Assembly: GCA_964246185.1 (NCBI GenBank)
Contig: CAXTPP010000170.1
Location: forward strand, 1-6,257
DNA length: 6,257 nucleotides
From: LMUY01 sp964246185
Lineage (GTDB): Bacteria > Pseudomonadota > Alphaproteobacteria > Acetobacterales > Acetobacteraceae
Direction of reading: 5' to 3'
Of this stretch, positions 1-5,353 are shown piece after piece; positions within the stretch are counted from its first letter, which is position 1; every line of letters begins with the position of its first letter. The notes under the pieces were generated by a model. That model made no database searches. It saw only the letters and a list, made by a program, of their open reading frames with translations, and was not told the DNA's origin. A program made the position numbers and the translations under genes.

Positions 1-555
1 GTGGCGGGGCGTCGGGGCGCTGCCCCGGGCGAAGGCCACGGCTTCGGCGGCCAGCGACCAGAGCGGCGTCGCCACCGGAACCGCCTCGGCCAGCCGGGTG
101 CTGAGCACGGCCAGCACGGGCGTCGACCCTGCCAGCAGCACCCGGCATGACGGCTTCTCCCGCGCCATGCCGCGCAGCGTGCCGTCGAGCACCGTCAGGC
201 TGGCCTCCGTGTCCAGCCGCAGCGTGCGCCGCTGCCCGCGGAACCCGGCGACCGGCGCCAAGGGGCCAGCCAGCGGCGGCAGCGACGGCCCCAGCCCGCC
301 CAGGTCGGACGCGGCTGCCAGGCATGGGGCGGGCGTGCCCGGCGGCCACGCCTCGCCGGGCTTCGGGCTGGACCGCTCCAGCCGCCAGCCAGCCTTGTCC
401 TGGCACAGGCTGAGGCGCTGCGCGGCCAGCTCGCCATCGGCCGTGTCGTGCCAGGTCAGCTCCGCCGCCGCCGGCCGGCCACGCTGCCGAAACCGGGGTT
501 GCCGCAACAGCAGCGGCAGCTCGGCCGGCGGCAGGCAGAACTCCAGCGCGGCCAT
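1..555 (-). CDS. CYTH-like domain protein, probable CYTH-CHAD protein (partial, C-terminus outside window)
   Basis: An uninterrupted minus-strand frame of 185 codons starts at the ATG at 555-553 and runs off the left edge, so the C-terminal part is missing. The N-terminus (LEFCLPP), the segment WHDTADGELAAQRLSL (residues about 35-50), FRGQRRTLRLD (105-115), and the segment ending at about residue 177 (PLWSLAAEAVAFA) line up by eye with the order of blocks in CYTH triphosphate-tunnel domains. Such domains are often fused to a C-terminal CHAD helical domain that binds polyphosphate. The usual N-terminal ExExK, the arginine/lysine pairs and the ExELE strand are mostly absent, so catalysis looks unlikely. 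The start lies 2 nt after the stop of the SixA-like gene, and an AGAGG about 13 nt upstream is a weak ribosome site, so translational coupling is likely. The family call is by resemblance only, and the CHAD part is inferred because it is not in the window. Confidence 0.68.
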   Translation of the reverse strand, partial: MAALEFCLPPAELPLLLRQPRFRQRGRPAAAELTWHDTADGELAAQRLSLCQDKAGWRLERSSPKPGEAWPPGTPAPCLAAASDLGGLGPSLPPLAGPLAPVAGFRGQRRTLRLDTEASLTVLDGTLRGMAREKPSCRVLLAGSTPVLAVLSTRLAEAVPVATPLWSLAAEAVAFARGSAPTPRH

Positions 556-557
556 GG

Positions 558-1088
558 TCAGGCGCTGACCTCTGACAGGTCGCTCGGCAGCAGGTAGCGG
601 GTGAGCCGGCCCCCGCCTGGCCGCAGCTCCTGCCAGGGCGCGGCCACCGCGAACTCGCTCAGCGCGCCTGACGGGTAGCCGCCGGCCAGGCGCTGCAGCC
701 GCTCGTCCCCCAAGGCGGACGCATCGCCCGCCAGCTGCAGGGCGAACTCGTGCAGCCCCGGGTTGTGCCCCACCAGCAGCACGCAGCGCACGCCCGGCGG
801 CACGGCGTTGACCGCGTCCAGCAAGTCGGCCGCCGGGGCGAGGTACAACGAGTCCAGCGGAAAGATGCGCGGCGGCGCGTCCCACGGATCGAGCGCCGCC
901 AAGGTCTGCAGCGTGCGCCGGGCCGAGGACACCATGACATGCTCCGGCGCGAGGCCGATCCGCCGCATCTCCTGCGCCATCGCCGCCGCGGCCAGCCGCC
1001 CGCGCGCGTTGAGCGGCCGCGCATGGTCCGAGAGCGCGGAATCGTCCCACGAGGACTTGGCGTGCCGGAGGAGGAGGAGCGTTCGCAT
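558..1088 (-). CDS. sixA: SixA-like histidine phosphatase
   Basis: The gene encodes a 176-residue protein of the histidine phosphatase (phosphoglycerate mutase-like) superfamily, the usual size for SixA-type enzymes, which remove phosphate from phosphohistidine in phosphotransfer proteins. The N-terminus MRTLLLLRHAKSSW carries the RHxK catalytic motif with the nucleophile His9. SSARRTLQT (54-62) is the conserved second arginine block, VGHNPGL (106-112) holds the second catalytic histidine, His108, and YPSGALSEF (138-146) is the characteristic late SixA block. I chose the ATG at 1088-1086 because family members begin two or three residues before the first beta strand. In-frame ATGs further upstream (for example 1103) would add unconserved residues. 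It is likely the first gene of a unit with the downstream CYTH-like gene and is divergent from the SDR gene 83 bp away. The phosphorylated partner cannot be read from the sequence. The symbol denotes family, not proven orthology to the E. coli enzyme. Confidence 0.9.
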   Translation of the reverse strand: MRTLLLLRHAKSSWDDSALSDHARPLNARGRLAAAAMAQEMRRIGLAPEHVMVSSARRTLQTLAALDPWDAPPRIFPLDSLYLAPAADLLDAVNAVPPGVRCVLLVGHNPGLHEFALQLAGDASALGDERLQRLAGGYPSGALSEFAVAAPWQELRPGGGRLTRYLLPSDLSEVSA

Positions 1089-1122
1089 GGGCGGGCCGAG
1101 CATGGCACGCCGCGCGCGCCTT

Positions 1123-1153
1123 GTCGCCACCGTCCCCATCGCCAAGTGGCGAC
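1123..1153. promoter_or_regulatory. Inverted repeat in the divergent promoter region (possible operator)
   Basis: GTCGCCAC (1123-1130) and GTGGCGAC (1146-1153) form a perfect 8-bp inverted repeat separated by 15 nt. A further half-site, TCGCCA (1139-1144), pairs with the right arm over a 2-nt gap. The element sits in the 83-bp space between the divergently transcribed SixA-like and SDR genes, directly upstream of the SDR ribosome site. It could be an operator or a leader hairpin. No regulator is identified and GC-rich DNA gives such repeats by chance, so this is tentative. Confidence 0.3.
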
Positions 1154-1160
1154 CAGCAAC

Positions 1161-1165
1161 AGGGA
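1161..1165 (+). promoter_or_regulatory. Ribosome binding site deciding the SDR start
   Basis: AGGGA lies 6 nt before the ATG at 1172-1174. It supports that start over the in-frame upstream start at 1121, which would add 17 low-complexity Pro/Ser/Gln-rich residues before the conserved first beta strand and overlap the divergent promoter. Confidence 0.55.
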
Positions 1166-1171
1166 TGCCCA

Positions 1172-1897
1172 ATGACCGAACCAGTGGTGATCGTCGGCGC
1201 ATACGGTGCGATCGGTTCGGCCATCGCCCGGCGCATGGCGGCGGCGGGCCGGCCCGTCCACCTGGTGGGGCGCGACCCCGGCCGCCTCGCCGCCCTGGCC
1301 GGGGAGCTGGGCGGCACGTCGGCGGTGGCGGACGCCATGGACGGCGCAGCCCTGGCGCAGGCGGTGAAGGCGGCCGGGCCGCGCCTGTCCGGCCTGGCCT
1401 ACTGCGTCGGCTCCATCGTGATGAAGCCGCTGAAGCGCGCCACCGAGGCCGACTTCATCGACGCGTTCCGGCTCAACGCGGTCGGCGCAGCCCTGGCGGT
1501 GGCCGCCGGCGCGGACGCGCTGCAGGCGGCGCCCGGCAGCGGCGTGGTGCTGTTCAGCACGGTGGCGGTGCGCGCCGGGTTCGCCAGCCACACGGTCATC
1601 GCGGCGGCCAAGGGCGCGGTGGAGGGGCTGGCCACGTCCTTGGCTGCGGAGCTGGCGCCCAACGTCCGGGTGAACTGCATCGCCCCCAGCCTGACCCGCT
1701 CCGGCATCGCCGCCGGCATGACGGAGAACGCCACCCTGGCCAAGGCGATCGCCGGGCAGCACCCGATCCCGCGCCTCGGCGAGGGCGACGACGCCGGGGC
1801 GCTGGCCGCCTTCCTGCTGGGCGACGAGGCGGGCTGGATCACCGGCCAGGTGTTCGCCGTCGATGGCGGCCGCTCGACGGTCCGCACGCGCGGATGA
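1172..1897 (+). CDS. Atypical short-chain dehydrogenase/reductase (SDR) family protein
   Basis: A 241-residue protein with the classical SDR layout and length. The first beta strand and glycine-rich nucleotide-binding loop are VVIVGAYGAIG (5-15). R34 and D35 follow strand 2 and D55 fits the adenine-contact position. N102 in LNAVGA matches the structural Asn, S129 the catalytic Ser and K147 the catalytic Lys. P172 begins the APSLT segment, and the C-terminal ITGQVFAVDGG (223-233) is typical. Two departures stand out: the NNAG motif reads YCVG (77-80), and the YxxxK tyrosine is replaced by Ile143 (codon ATC at 1598-1600). Normal hydride-transfer chemistry is therefore doubtful, while cofactor binding may persist. 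Its TGA overlaps the photolyase start (ATGA), so the two are probably co-translated. The substrate is unknown. Many relatives are labelled 3-oxoacyl-ACP reductase-like, but that label would not be safe here. Confidence 0.88.
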   Translation: MTEPVVIVGAYGAIGSAIARRMAAAGRPVHLVGRDPGRLAALAGELGGTSAVADAMDGAALAQAVKAAGPRLSGLAYCVGSIVMKPLKRATEADFIDAFRLNAVGAALAVAAGADALQAAPGSGVVLFSTVAVRAGFASHTVIAAAKGAVEGLATSLAAELAPNVRVNCIAPSLTRSGIAAGMTENATLAKAIAGQHPIPRLGEGDDAGALAAFLLGDEAGWITGQVFAVDGGRSTVRTRG

Positions 1898-3432
1898 GCA
1901 CCCTCCGGATGGTGCTGGGCGACCAGTGCAGCGCCGGCCTGTCGGCGTTGCGGGACCTGGACCCGGCGACCGACACCGTGCTGATGGCCGAAGTGCTCGG
2001 CGAGTGCACCTACGTGCGCCACCACCAAAAGAAGATCGTGCTGGTGCTGTCCGCCATGCGCCACTTCGCCCGGGCGCTGCGGTCGCGCGGCGTCGCCGTC
2101 GAGTACGTGAAGCTGGATGACCCGGCGAACACCCAATCCCTGCGCGGCGAATTGGTCCGCCTGGCGGCAAGGCTCAAGCCGGACCGCGTGGTGGCGACCG
2201 CGTGCGGCGAATGGCGGCTGGACCGCGACATGCAGGGCTGGCACGAGGCGGTGGGCGTCGAGGTCGAAATCCGCGACGACGACCGCTTCCTGTGCGACGC
2301 CCGCGACTTCCGCGCCTGGGCGCGCGGCAAGACCACGCTGCGGATGGAGTTCTTCTACCGCGAGATGCGCCGCCGCCACGGCGTGCTGATGGACGACGGC
2401 GCGCCGGTGGGTGGCCGCTGGAACTTCGACGCCGAGAACCGCAAGCGCCTGCCCGCCACGGTCACCGCGCCGGAGCCGCCGCACTTCCAGCCGGACGCCA
2501 TCACCGCCGAAGTGATCGAGCTGGTGCGCTCCCGCTTCGGCGACCATTTCGGCGTCTGCGACGGCTTCAACCTGCCGGTGACCGCGGCGGAGGCGCAGGC
2601 GGCGCTGGGCGACTTCATCGCCAACCGCCTGCCGCAGTTCGGCGACTGGCAGGACGCCATGAAGACCGGCGCGCCGACCCTGTTCCACGCCCTGGTGTCC
2701 ACCTCGATCAACACCGGGCTGCTGGAGCCGCTGCAGGCGTGCCGCGCGGCGGAGGCGGCCTACCGCGCCGGCGTCGCGCCGCTGAACGCGGTGGAGGGCT
2801 TCATCCGGCAGATACTAGGCTGGCGGGAGTTCGTGCGCGGCATCTACTGGCTCAAGATGCCGGACTACGCTGTGCTGAACGCCCTGGAAGCCACCCGCCG
2901 CCTGCCGCAGTTCTACTGGGACGCCAACACCCGGATGAACTGCGTGCACCACGCCGTGGCGGACACGCGCGACAACGCCTACGCCCACCACATCCAGCGC
3001 CTGATGGTGACCGGCAACTTCGCCCTGATGGCCGGGCTGGACCCGGCGGAGGTCGATGAGTGGTACCTCATCGTGTACGCCGACGCCTACGAGTGGGTGG
3101 AGATGCCCAACGTGCGCGGCATGGCGCTGTTCGCCGACGGCGGCATCGTCGGCTCCAAGCCGTACGCGTCGTCCGGCGCGTACATCAACCGCATGAGCGA
3201 CTACTGCCGCGGCTGCCACTACGACGTGAAGGACGCGGTGGGCGAGCGCGGCTGCCCGTTCAACGCGCTCTACTGGGACTTCATGGCCCGCCACGAGAAG
3301 CGCTTCGCCGGCAACAACCGCATGCAGATCCCGCTCGCGGCGCTGGGCAAGATGGACCCGGCGCGGGTGGGCCAAATCCGGGCGCGGGCGGCCGGGTTTT
3401 TGGCGGCGATGGAGGCGGGGGAGACGGTTTAG
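1894..3432 (+). CDS. phrB: FeS-type bacterial cryptochrome / (6-4) photolyase (PhrB/CryB family)
   Basis: A 512-residue cytosolic flavoprotein of the bacterial FeS photolyase family, which repairs (6-4) photoproducts in UV-damaged DNA using blue light, FAD, a [4Fe-4S] cluster and usually a lumazine antenna. The N-terminal Rossmann domain (about 1-135) contains ECTYVRHHQKK (37-47), the antenna-side block. The C-terminal FAD domain carries all four cluster cysteines, C350 (RMNCVHH) and C438, C441, C454 (YCRGC...RGC). By my count these fall at the same residue numbers as in the characterised Agrobacterium PhrB. H365/H366 and R369 (YAHHIQRLMV), W342, W390, Y424 and Y430, the residues known there for lesion binding and electron transfer, are also present. 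The ATG at 1894 overlaps the SDR stop by ATGA. A much longer in-frame opening from 763 is an artefact of GC-rich DNA. Repair activity and lesion type are inferred from family membership. A signalling role like that of CryB is the main alternative. Confidence 0.96.
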   Translation: MSTLRMVLGDQCSAGLSALRDLDPATDTVLMAEVLGECTYVRHHQKKIVLVLSAMRHFARALRSRGVAVEYVKLDDPANTQSLRGELVRLAARLKPDRVVATACGEWRLDRDMQGWHEAVGVEVEIRDDDRFLCDARDFRAWARGKTTLRMEFFYREMRRRHGVLMDDGAPVGGRWNFDAENRKRLPATVTAPEPPHFQPDAITAEVIELVRSRFGDHFGVCDGFNLPVTAAEAQAALGDFIANRLPQFGDWQDAMKTGAPTLFHALVSTSINTGLLEPLQACRAAEAAYRAGVAPLNAVEGFIRQILGWREFVRGIYWLKMPDYAVLNALEATRRLPQFYWDANTRMNCVHHAVADTRDNAYAHHIQRLMVTGNFALMAGLDPAEVDEWYLIVYADAYEWVEMPNVRGMALFADGGIVGSKPYASSGAYINRMSDYCRGCHYDVKDAVGERGCPFNALYWDFMARHEKRFAGNNRMQIPLAALGKMDPARVGQIRARAAGFLAAMEAGETV

Positions 3433-3582
3433 CGGCATGCTGCTGACCGGGGCAGGCTTTGCCCTCGATCGGATCACCGGCCATGTGCTTGAAAGAGTGC
3501 AGGATTAATACCAACGGCCTCGGACACTGACCTGTTAAGAAGCAAGGCCCTGCTGGAAACCACTCGATTATACAAAAGGATT

Positions 3583-3626
3583 CCAAAGGCTCTGCCTTTG
3601 GCGGAGTCCAGAGGCGGAGCCCCTGG
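3583..3626. repeat. Tandem double-hairpin (REP-like) palindromic element
   Basis: Two adjacent small hairpins are visible. CCAAAGGC (3583-3590) pairs perfectly with GCCTTTGG (3594-3601) around a TCT loop. CCAGAGGC (3608-3615) pairs with GCCCCTGG (3619-3626) around a GGA loop, with one mismatch (A3612/C3622). The GCGGAGT linker between them and the paired 'CAAAGG...CCTTTGG / CCAG...CTGG' design resemble a family of dispersed intergenic palindromes that I recall from Azospirillum and Acetobacteraceae genomes. It may act as a bidirectional transcription end or RNA stabiliser downstream of the photolyase. Only one copy lies in this window, so dispersal is not shown here. Confidence 0.6.
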
Positions 3627-3632
3627 CCTGGC

Positions 3633-3818
3633 TTGTTTAACGGTCACTCTCAAGGGCCGCTGATACAACTAGCCCTGACCACGACACCGCGCCGCACCGA
3701 GAGGTCGATTGACAGTCTCGAAACCTTGTTCGCCATCAACGAGCTTAAGATGTATCAGAACCGTCTGGCTTCCGAGAAAAGCGCCCAATGCGCGACTATA
3801 GCCCGTCAGAGTGCCTAA
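3633..3818 (+). other. Doubtful 61-codon open frame in frame with the methyltransferase
   Basis: This frame opens at a TTG at 3633 and closes with TAA at 3816-3818. It is in the same reading frame as the methyltransferase, whose TTG start follows 18 nt later with no other stop in between. An internal ATG at 3750 would give a 22-residue peptide starting MYQNRLASEK. I recognise no domain, and there is no strong ribosome site before either start. It could be a leader peptide, a decayed N-terminal extension or remnant, or chance; chance is the default reading. Confidence 0.2.
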
Positions 3819-3820
3819 TC

Positions 3821-3828
3821 GGAAGGGA
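3821..3828 (+). promoter_or_regulatory. Strong ribosome binding site supporting a TTG start
   Basis: GGAAGGGA lies 8 nt before the TTG at 3837-3839. It fixes the start of the methyltransferase even though the codon is TTG, which fits the position of the first conserved block in relatives. Confidence 0.65.
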
Positions 3829-3836
3829 ATCCGCCG

Positions 3837-4505
3837 TTGACCACGCCTAATGCTCTCGACCCGGCAACCGACCTTGTGTCAGCGTTCAAAGGCCAAAGCT
3901 TTGGCTGCATCTTGGCTGACCCGCCATGGCAGTTCATCAATCGCACAGGCAAGATGGCTCCGGAACACAAGCGTCTGAGCCGGTACGGCACGATGGATTT
4001 GGCCGCGATCTCCGCGCTGCCGGTGGCAAAAATCAGCGCCCCGACATCTCACCTGTATCTATGGGTGCCCAATGCATTGCTGCCTGAGGGCTTGCAGGTC
4101 ATGAAGGCGTGGGGGTTCAGCTACAAGAGCAACATCGTATGGCACAAACTCCGCAAAGACGGCGGCAGCGATGGCCGGGGTGTCGGCTTCTATTTCCGCA
4201 ACGTGACGGAAATCGTGCTGTTCGGCGTGCGCGGAAAGAACGCGCGAACCCTGCAACCGGGGCGAACGCAAGTGAACTACATCGGAACCCGTAAGCGCGA
4301 GCACTCCCGGAAGCCGGACGAGATTTATCCGATCATCGAAGCTTGCAGCACGGGGCCAAGGCTGGAGATGTTCGCACGCGGTTCGCGTCCTGACTGGAGC
4401 GTGTGGGGCAATCAGGCCGTTGAAGGCTACGAACCGACCTGGGACACATACGCCCACAACTCGGCTTCCGAACGACGCTTGGCCACGGCCGCGGCCGAAA
4501 GCTAG
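3837..4505 (+). CDS. MT-A70 family DNA adenine-N6 methyltransferase (restriction-modification partner)
   Basis: A 222-residue protein, full length for bacterial MT-A70-type methyltransferases. These use S-adenosylmethionine to methylate adenine N6, in bacteria usually in DNA. The catalytic motif DPPW is at residues 28-31 within ILADPPWQF. The conserved blocks GKMAPEHKRLSRYGTM (38-53), HLYLWVPNALLPEGL (72-86), VWHKLRKDGG (101-110), GRGVGFYFRNVTEIVLFGVRG (113-133), RKREHSRKPDE (152-162) and FARGSRPDWSVWGNQ (179-193) follow in the usual order. No separate target-recognition domain is visible. It starts at TTG behind a strong ribosome site and converges on the endonuclease gene with 6 nt between stops. 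This pairing implies that it protects the host DNA from that enzyme. GC content is markedly lower than in the photolyase (33/60 in 4021-4080 against 47/60 in 2041-2100), suggesting acquisition by transfer. The target sequence cannot be deduced. An RNA substrate is an unlikely alternative. Confidence 0.92.
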   Translation: MTTPNALDPATDLVSAFKGQSFGCILADPPWQFINRTGKMAPEHKRLSRYGTMDLAAISALPVAKISAPTSHLYLWVPNALLPEGLQVMKAWGFSYKSNIVWHKLRKDGGSDGRGVGFYFRNVTEIVLFGVRGKNARTLQPGRTQVNYIGTRKREHSRKPDEIYPIIEACSTGPRLEMFARGSRPDWSVWGNQAVEGYEPTWDTYAHNSASERRLATAAAES

Positions 4506-4511
4506 CTGATC

Positions 4512-5225
4512 TCAGTCCTCGTCCCCCGTTCCCGCAGTTGGGGAGACGCCGCCTTTTCCTCGGCCCTTCCGCTTCACATCCCGTTCGGCCTTCCGGCGCA
4601 AAGCTTCGGCAACCGCCCCTGGCCCATCATCGACATACAAGGCGGGCGTGATGGCGAAGGTGAGCACCGGGCATCCGCCCCCACCTCCACCCTCAAGCCT
4701 CGGCCAAAGCTTGCCATGATGGGTCGTGCTGTTGCCGTAGCTCGCGCCTTTTCCGAGGCTGTCAAAGATGGTCTGCAGCTCCGACGCACGGGTCAGGATG
4801 ACTCCAACGTCTATCGCCCGTAAGTCGAACAGAAGCCGGAAGTTGTTCAAATCCCGGTCGAAGAAAGGGTCTTTGTTGTTCCACTCCAATTCAAGCGCAA
4901 CCCTGCCTTTGAAACAGTCGACGAGGTGAGTTGGAGTGACATATTCGACTTCGTCCACCACGATCTTGGTGGCGAATTTAGTCTCTTTCCAACCCTTGTC
5001 AGCAAACGCGCCGTTGATCTGCTGGGAGACTGGCGACAAGCCGCCGCCCGCCGTCATGACCTCTGAACGCAGCAGGCGGAAATGCCGCAGCACATGGATG
5101 ATGTCACCCCATTCGGCAGGGCAGGCCGTGGCAAGGACGCCGGCGGCGTTCCGCCACTCACGCACGCGATAGTAATGCCGGATGTCCTCGGGAACGAGGT
5201 GGTCTGTCGTCATGCGCAAAAACAT
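4512..5225 (-). CDS. BglII/BstYI-family Type II restriction endonuclease
   Basis: A 237-residue protein resembling the BglII/BstYI family of Type II endonucleases, homodimers with a PD-(D/E)XK-type core. The most diagnostic stretch is VALELEWNNKDPFFDRDL (109-126), followed by NNFRLLFD and DVGVILTRASELQ (139-151) and by GGGCPVLTFAI (182-192). D103 and E112 have the same nine-residue spacing as the catalytic D84 and E93 of BglII. The next active-site position is E114, where BglII has Gln. A run of six glycines (179-184) and a basic C-terminal tail ending GDED are visible. The ATG at 5225 is used. An in-frame ATG at 5213 would remove only four residues and is equally plausible. GC content is low (29/60 in 4921-4980), matching the convergent methyltransferase. 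No control-protein gene is present nearby. Cleavage specificity is unknown. A GATC-containing site is a reasonable guess from the family but not shown. Confidence 0.86.
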   Translation of the reverse strand: MFLRMTTDHLVPEDIRHYYRVREWRNAAGVLATACPAEWGDIIHVLRHFRLLRSEVMTAGGGLSPVSQQINGAFADKGWKETKFATKIVVDEVEYVTPTHLVDCFKGRVALELEWNNKDPFFDRDLNNFRLLFDLRAIDVGVILTRASELQTIFDSLGKGASYGNSTTHHGKLWPRLEGGGGGGCPVLTFAITPALYVDDGPGAVAEALRRKAERDVKRKGRGKGGVSPTAGTGDED

Positions 5226-5353
5226 GCCTGCGCTCTTGCGATTCCGAAAGACGGACAGCGCCGGGCATGCCGGTAGCGGGCTCGGGCCAAAAACGCTGTT
5301 GTCGGCCTTAGGTCAAACACGTATGCGAATGCTTTTCCGCAGCGAGAACCTCC
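5226..5353. promoter_or_regulatory. Divergent intergenic region with a possible protease promoter
   Basis: This 128-bp region separates the endonuclease (minus) from the metalloprotease (plus) and must hold promoters for both unless they are read from elsewhere. For the protease, TTGTCG (5299-5304) and TATGCG (5322-5327) are spaced 17 nt apart, giving a short leader. For the endonuclease, TTGACC on the minus strand (5316-5311) resembles a -35 box but has no clear -10 box. Both are weak matches to the housekeeping consensus. Confidence 0.3.

Larger units (their letters stand above)
3433..3836. other. Intergenic region between the photolyase and the methyltransferase
   Basis: A 404-bp stretch separates the photolyase stop from the methyltransferase start. 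It contains a weak hairpin just after the photolyase (GGGCA/TGCCC, 3452-3466, no T-run), an AT-richer segment around 3505-3582 that reads like an intergenic repeat, a double-hairpin element (3583-3626), a doubtful 61-codon frame (3633-3818) and the methyltransferase ribosome site. TTGACA at 3709-3714 resembles a -35 box but no convincing -10 box lies 16-18 nt downstream. No tRNA cloverleaf, transposase or regulator gene was recognised. Confidence 0.6.

Noticed and set aside
98..568. Plus-strand open frame opposite the CYTH-like gene
   Set aside because: It is a Ser/Arg/Pro-rich shadow with no domain. The minus frame has CYTH-like blocks and is coupled to SixA.
659..2688. Long minus-strand open frames opposite the SDR and photolyase genes
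   Set aside because: They are Arg/Ala/His-rich shadows of GC-rich coding DNA with no recognisable motif, whereas the plus-strand frames have complete family motifs.
763..3432. Very long plus-strand open frame that would add 377 residues to the photolyase N-terminus
   Set aside because: The added part overlaps the SDR and SixA genes in other frames, is Arg/Gly-rich low-complexity translation, and the family starts at the ATG at 1894 with the ATGA overlap.
3500..3640. Possible tRNA or attachment-site core upstream of the restriction module
   Set aside because: No acceptor stem, T-loop consensus or cloverleaf could be built, and no integrase gene is present.
3474..3668. Minus-strand frame of 64 codons across the intergenic region
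   Set aside because: It passes through the double-hairpin repeat, has no ribosome site or known domain, and is best explained as chance.
3709..3714. TTGACA as the -35 box of a methyltransferase promoter
   Set aside because: The hexamer is perfect, but no acceptable -10 hexamer lies 16-18 nt downstream, so it is not called as a promoter.
4059..4457. Minus-strand frame of 132 codons inside the methyltransferase gene
   Set aside because: It is antisense to conserved MT-A70 motifs and carries no recognisable protein features.
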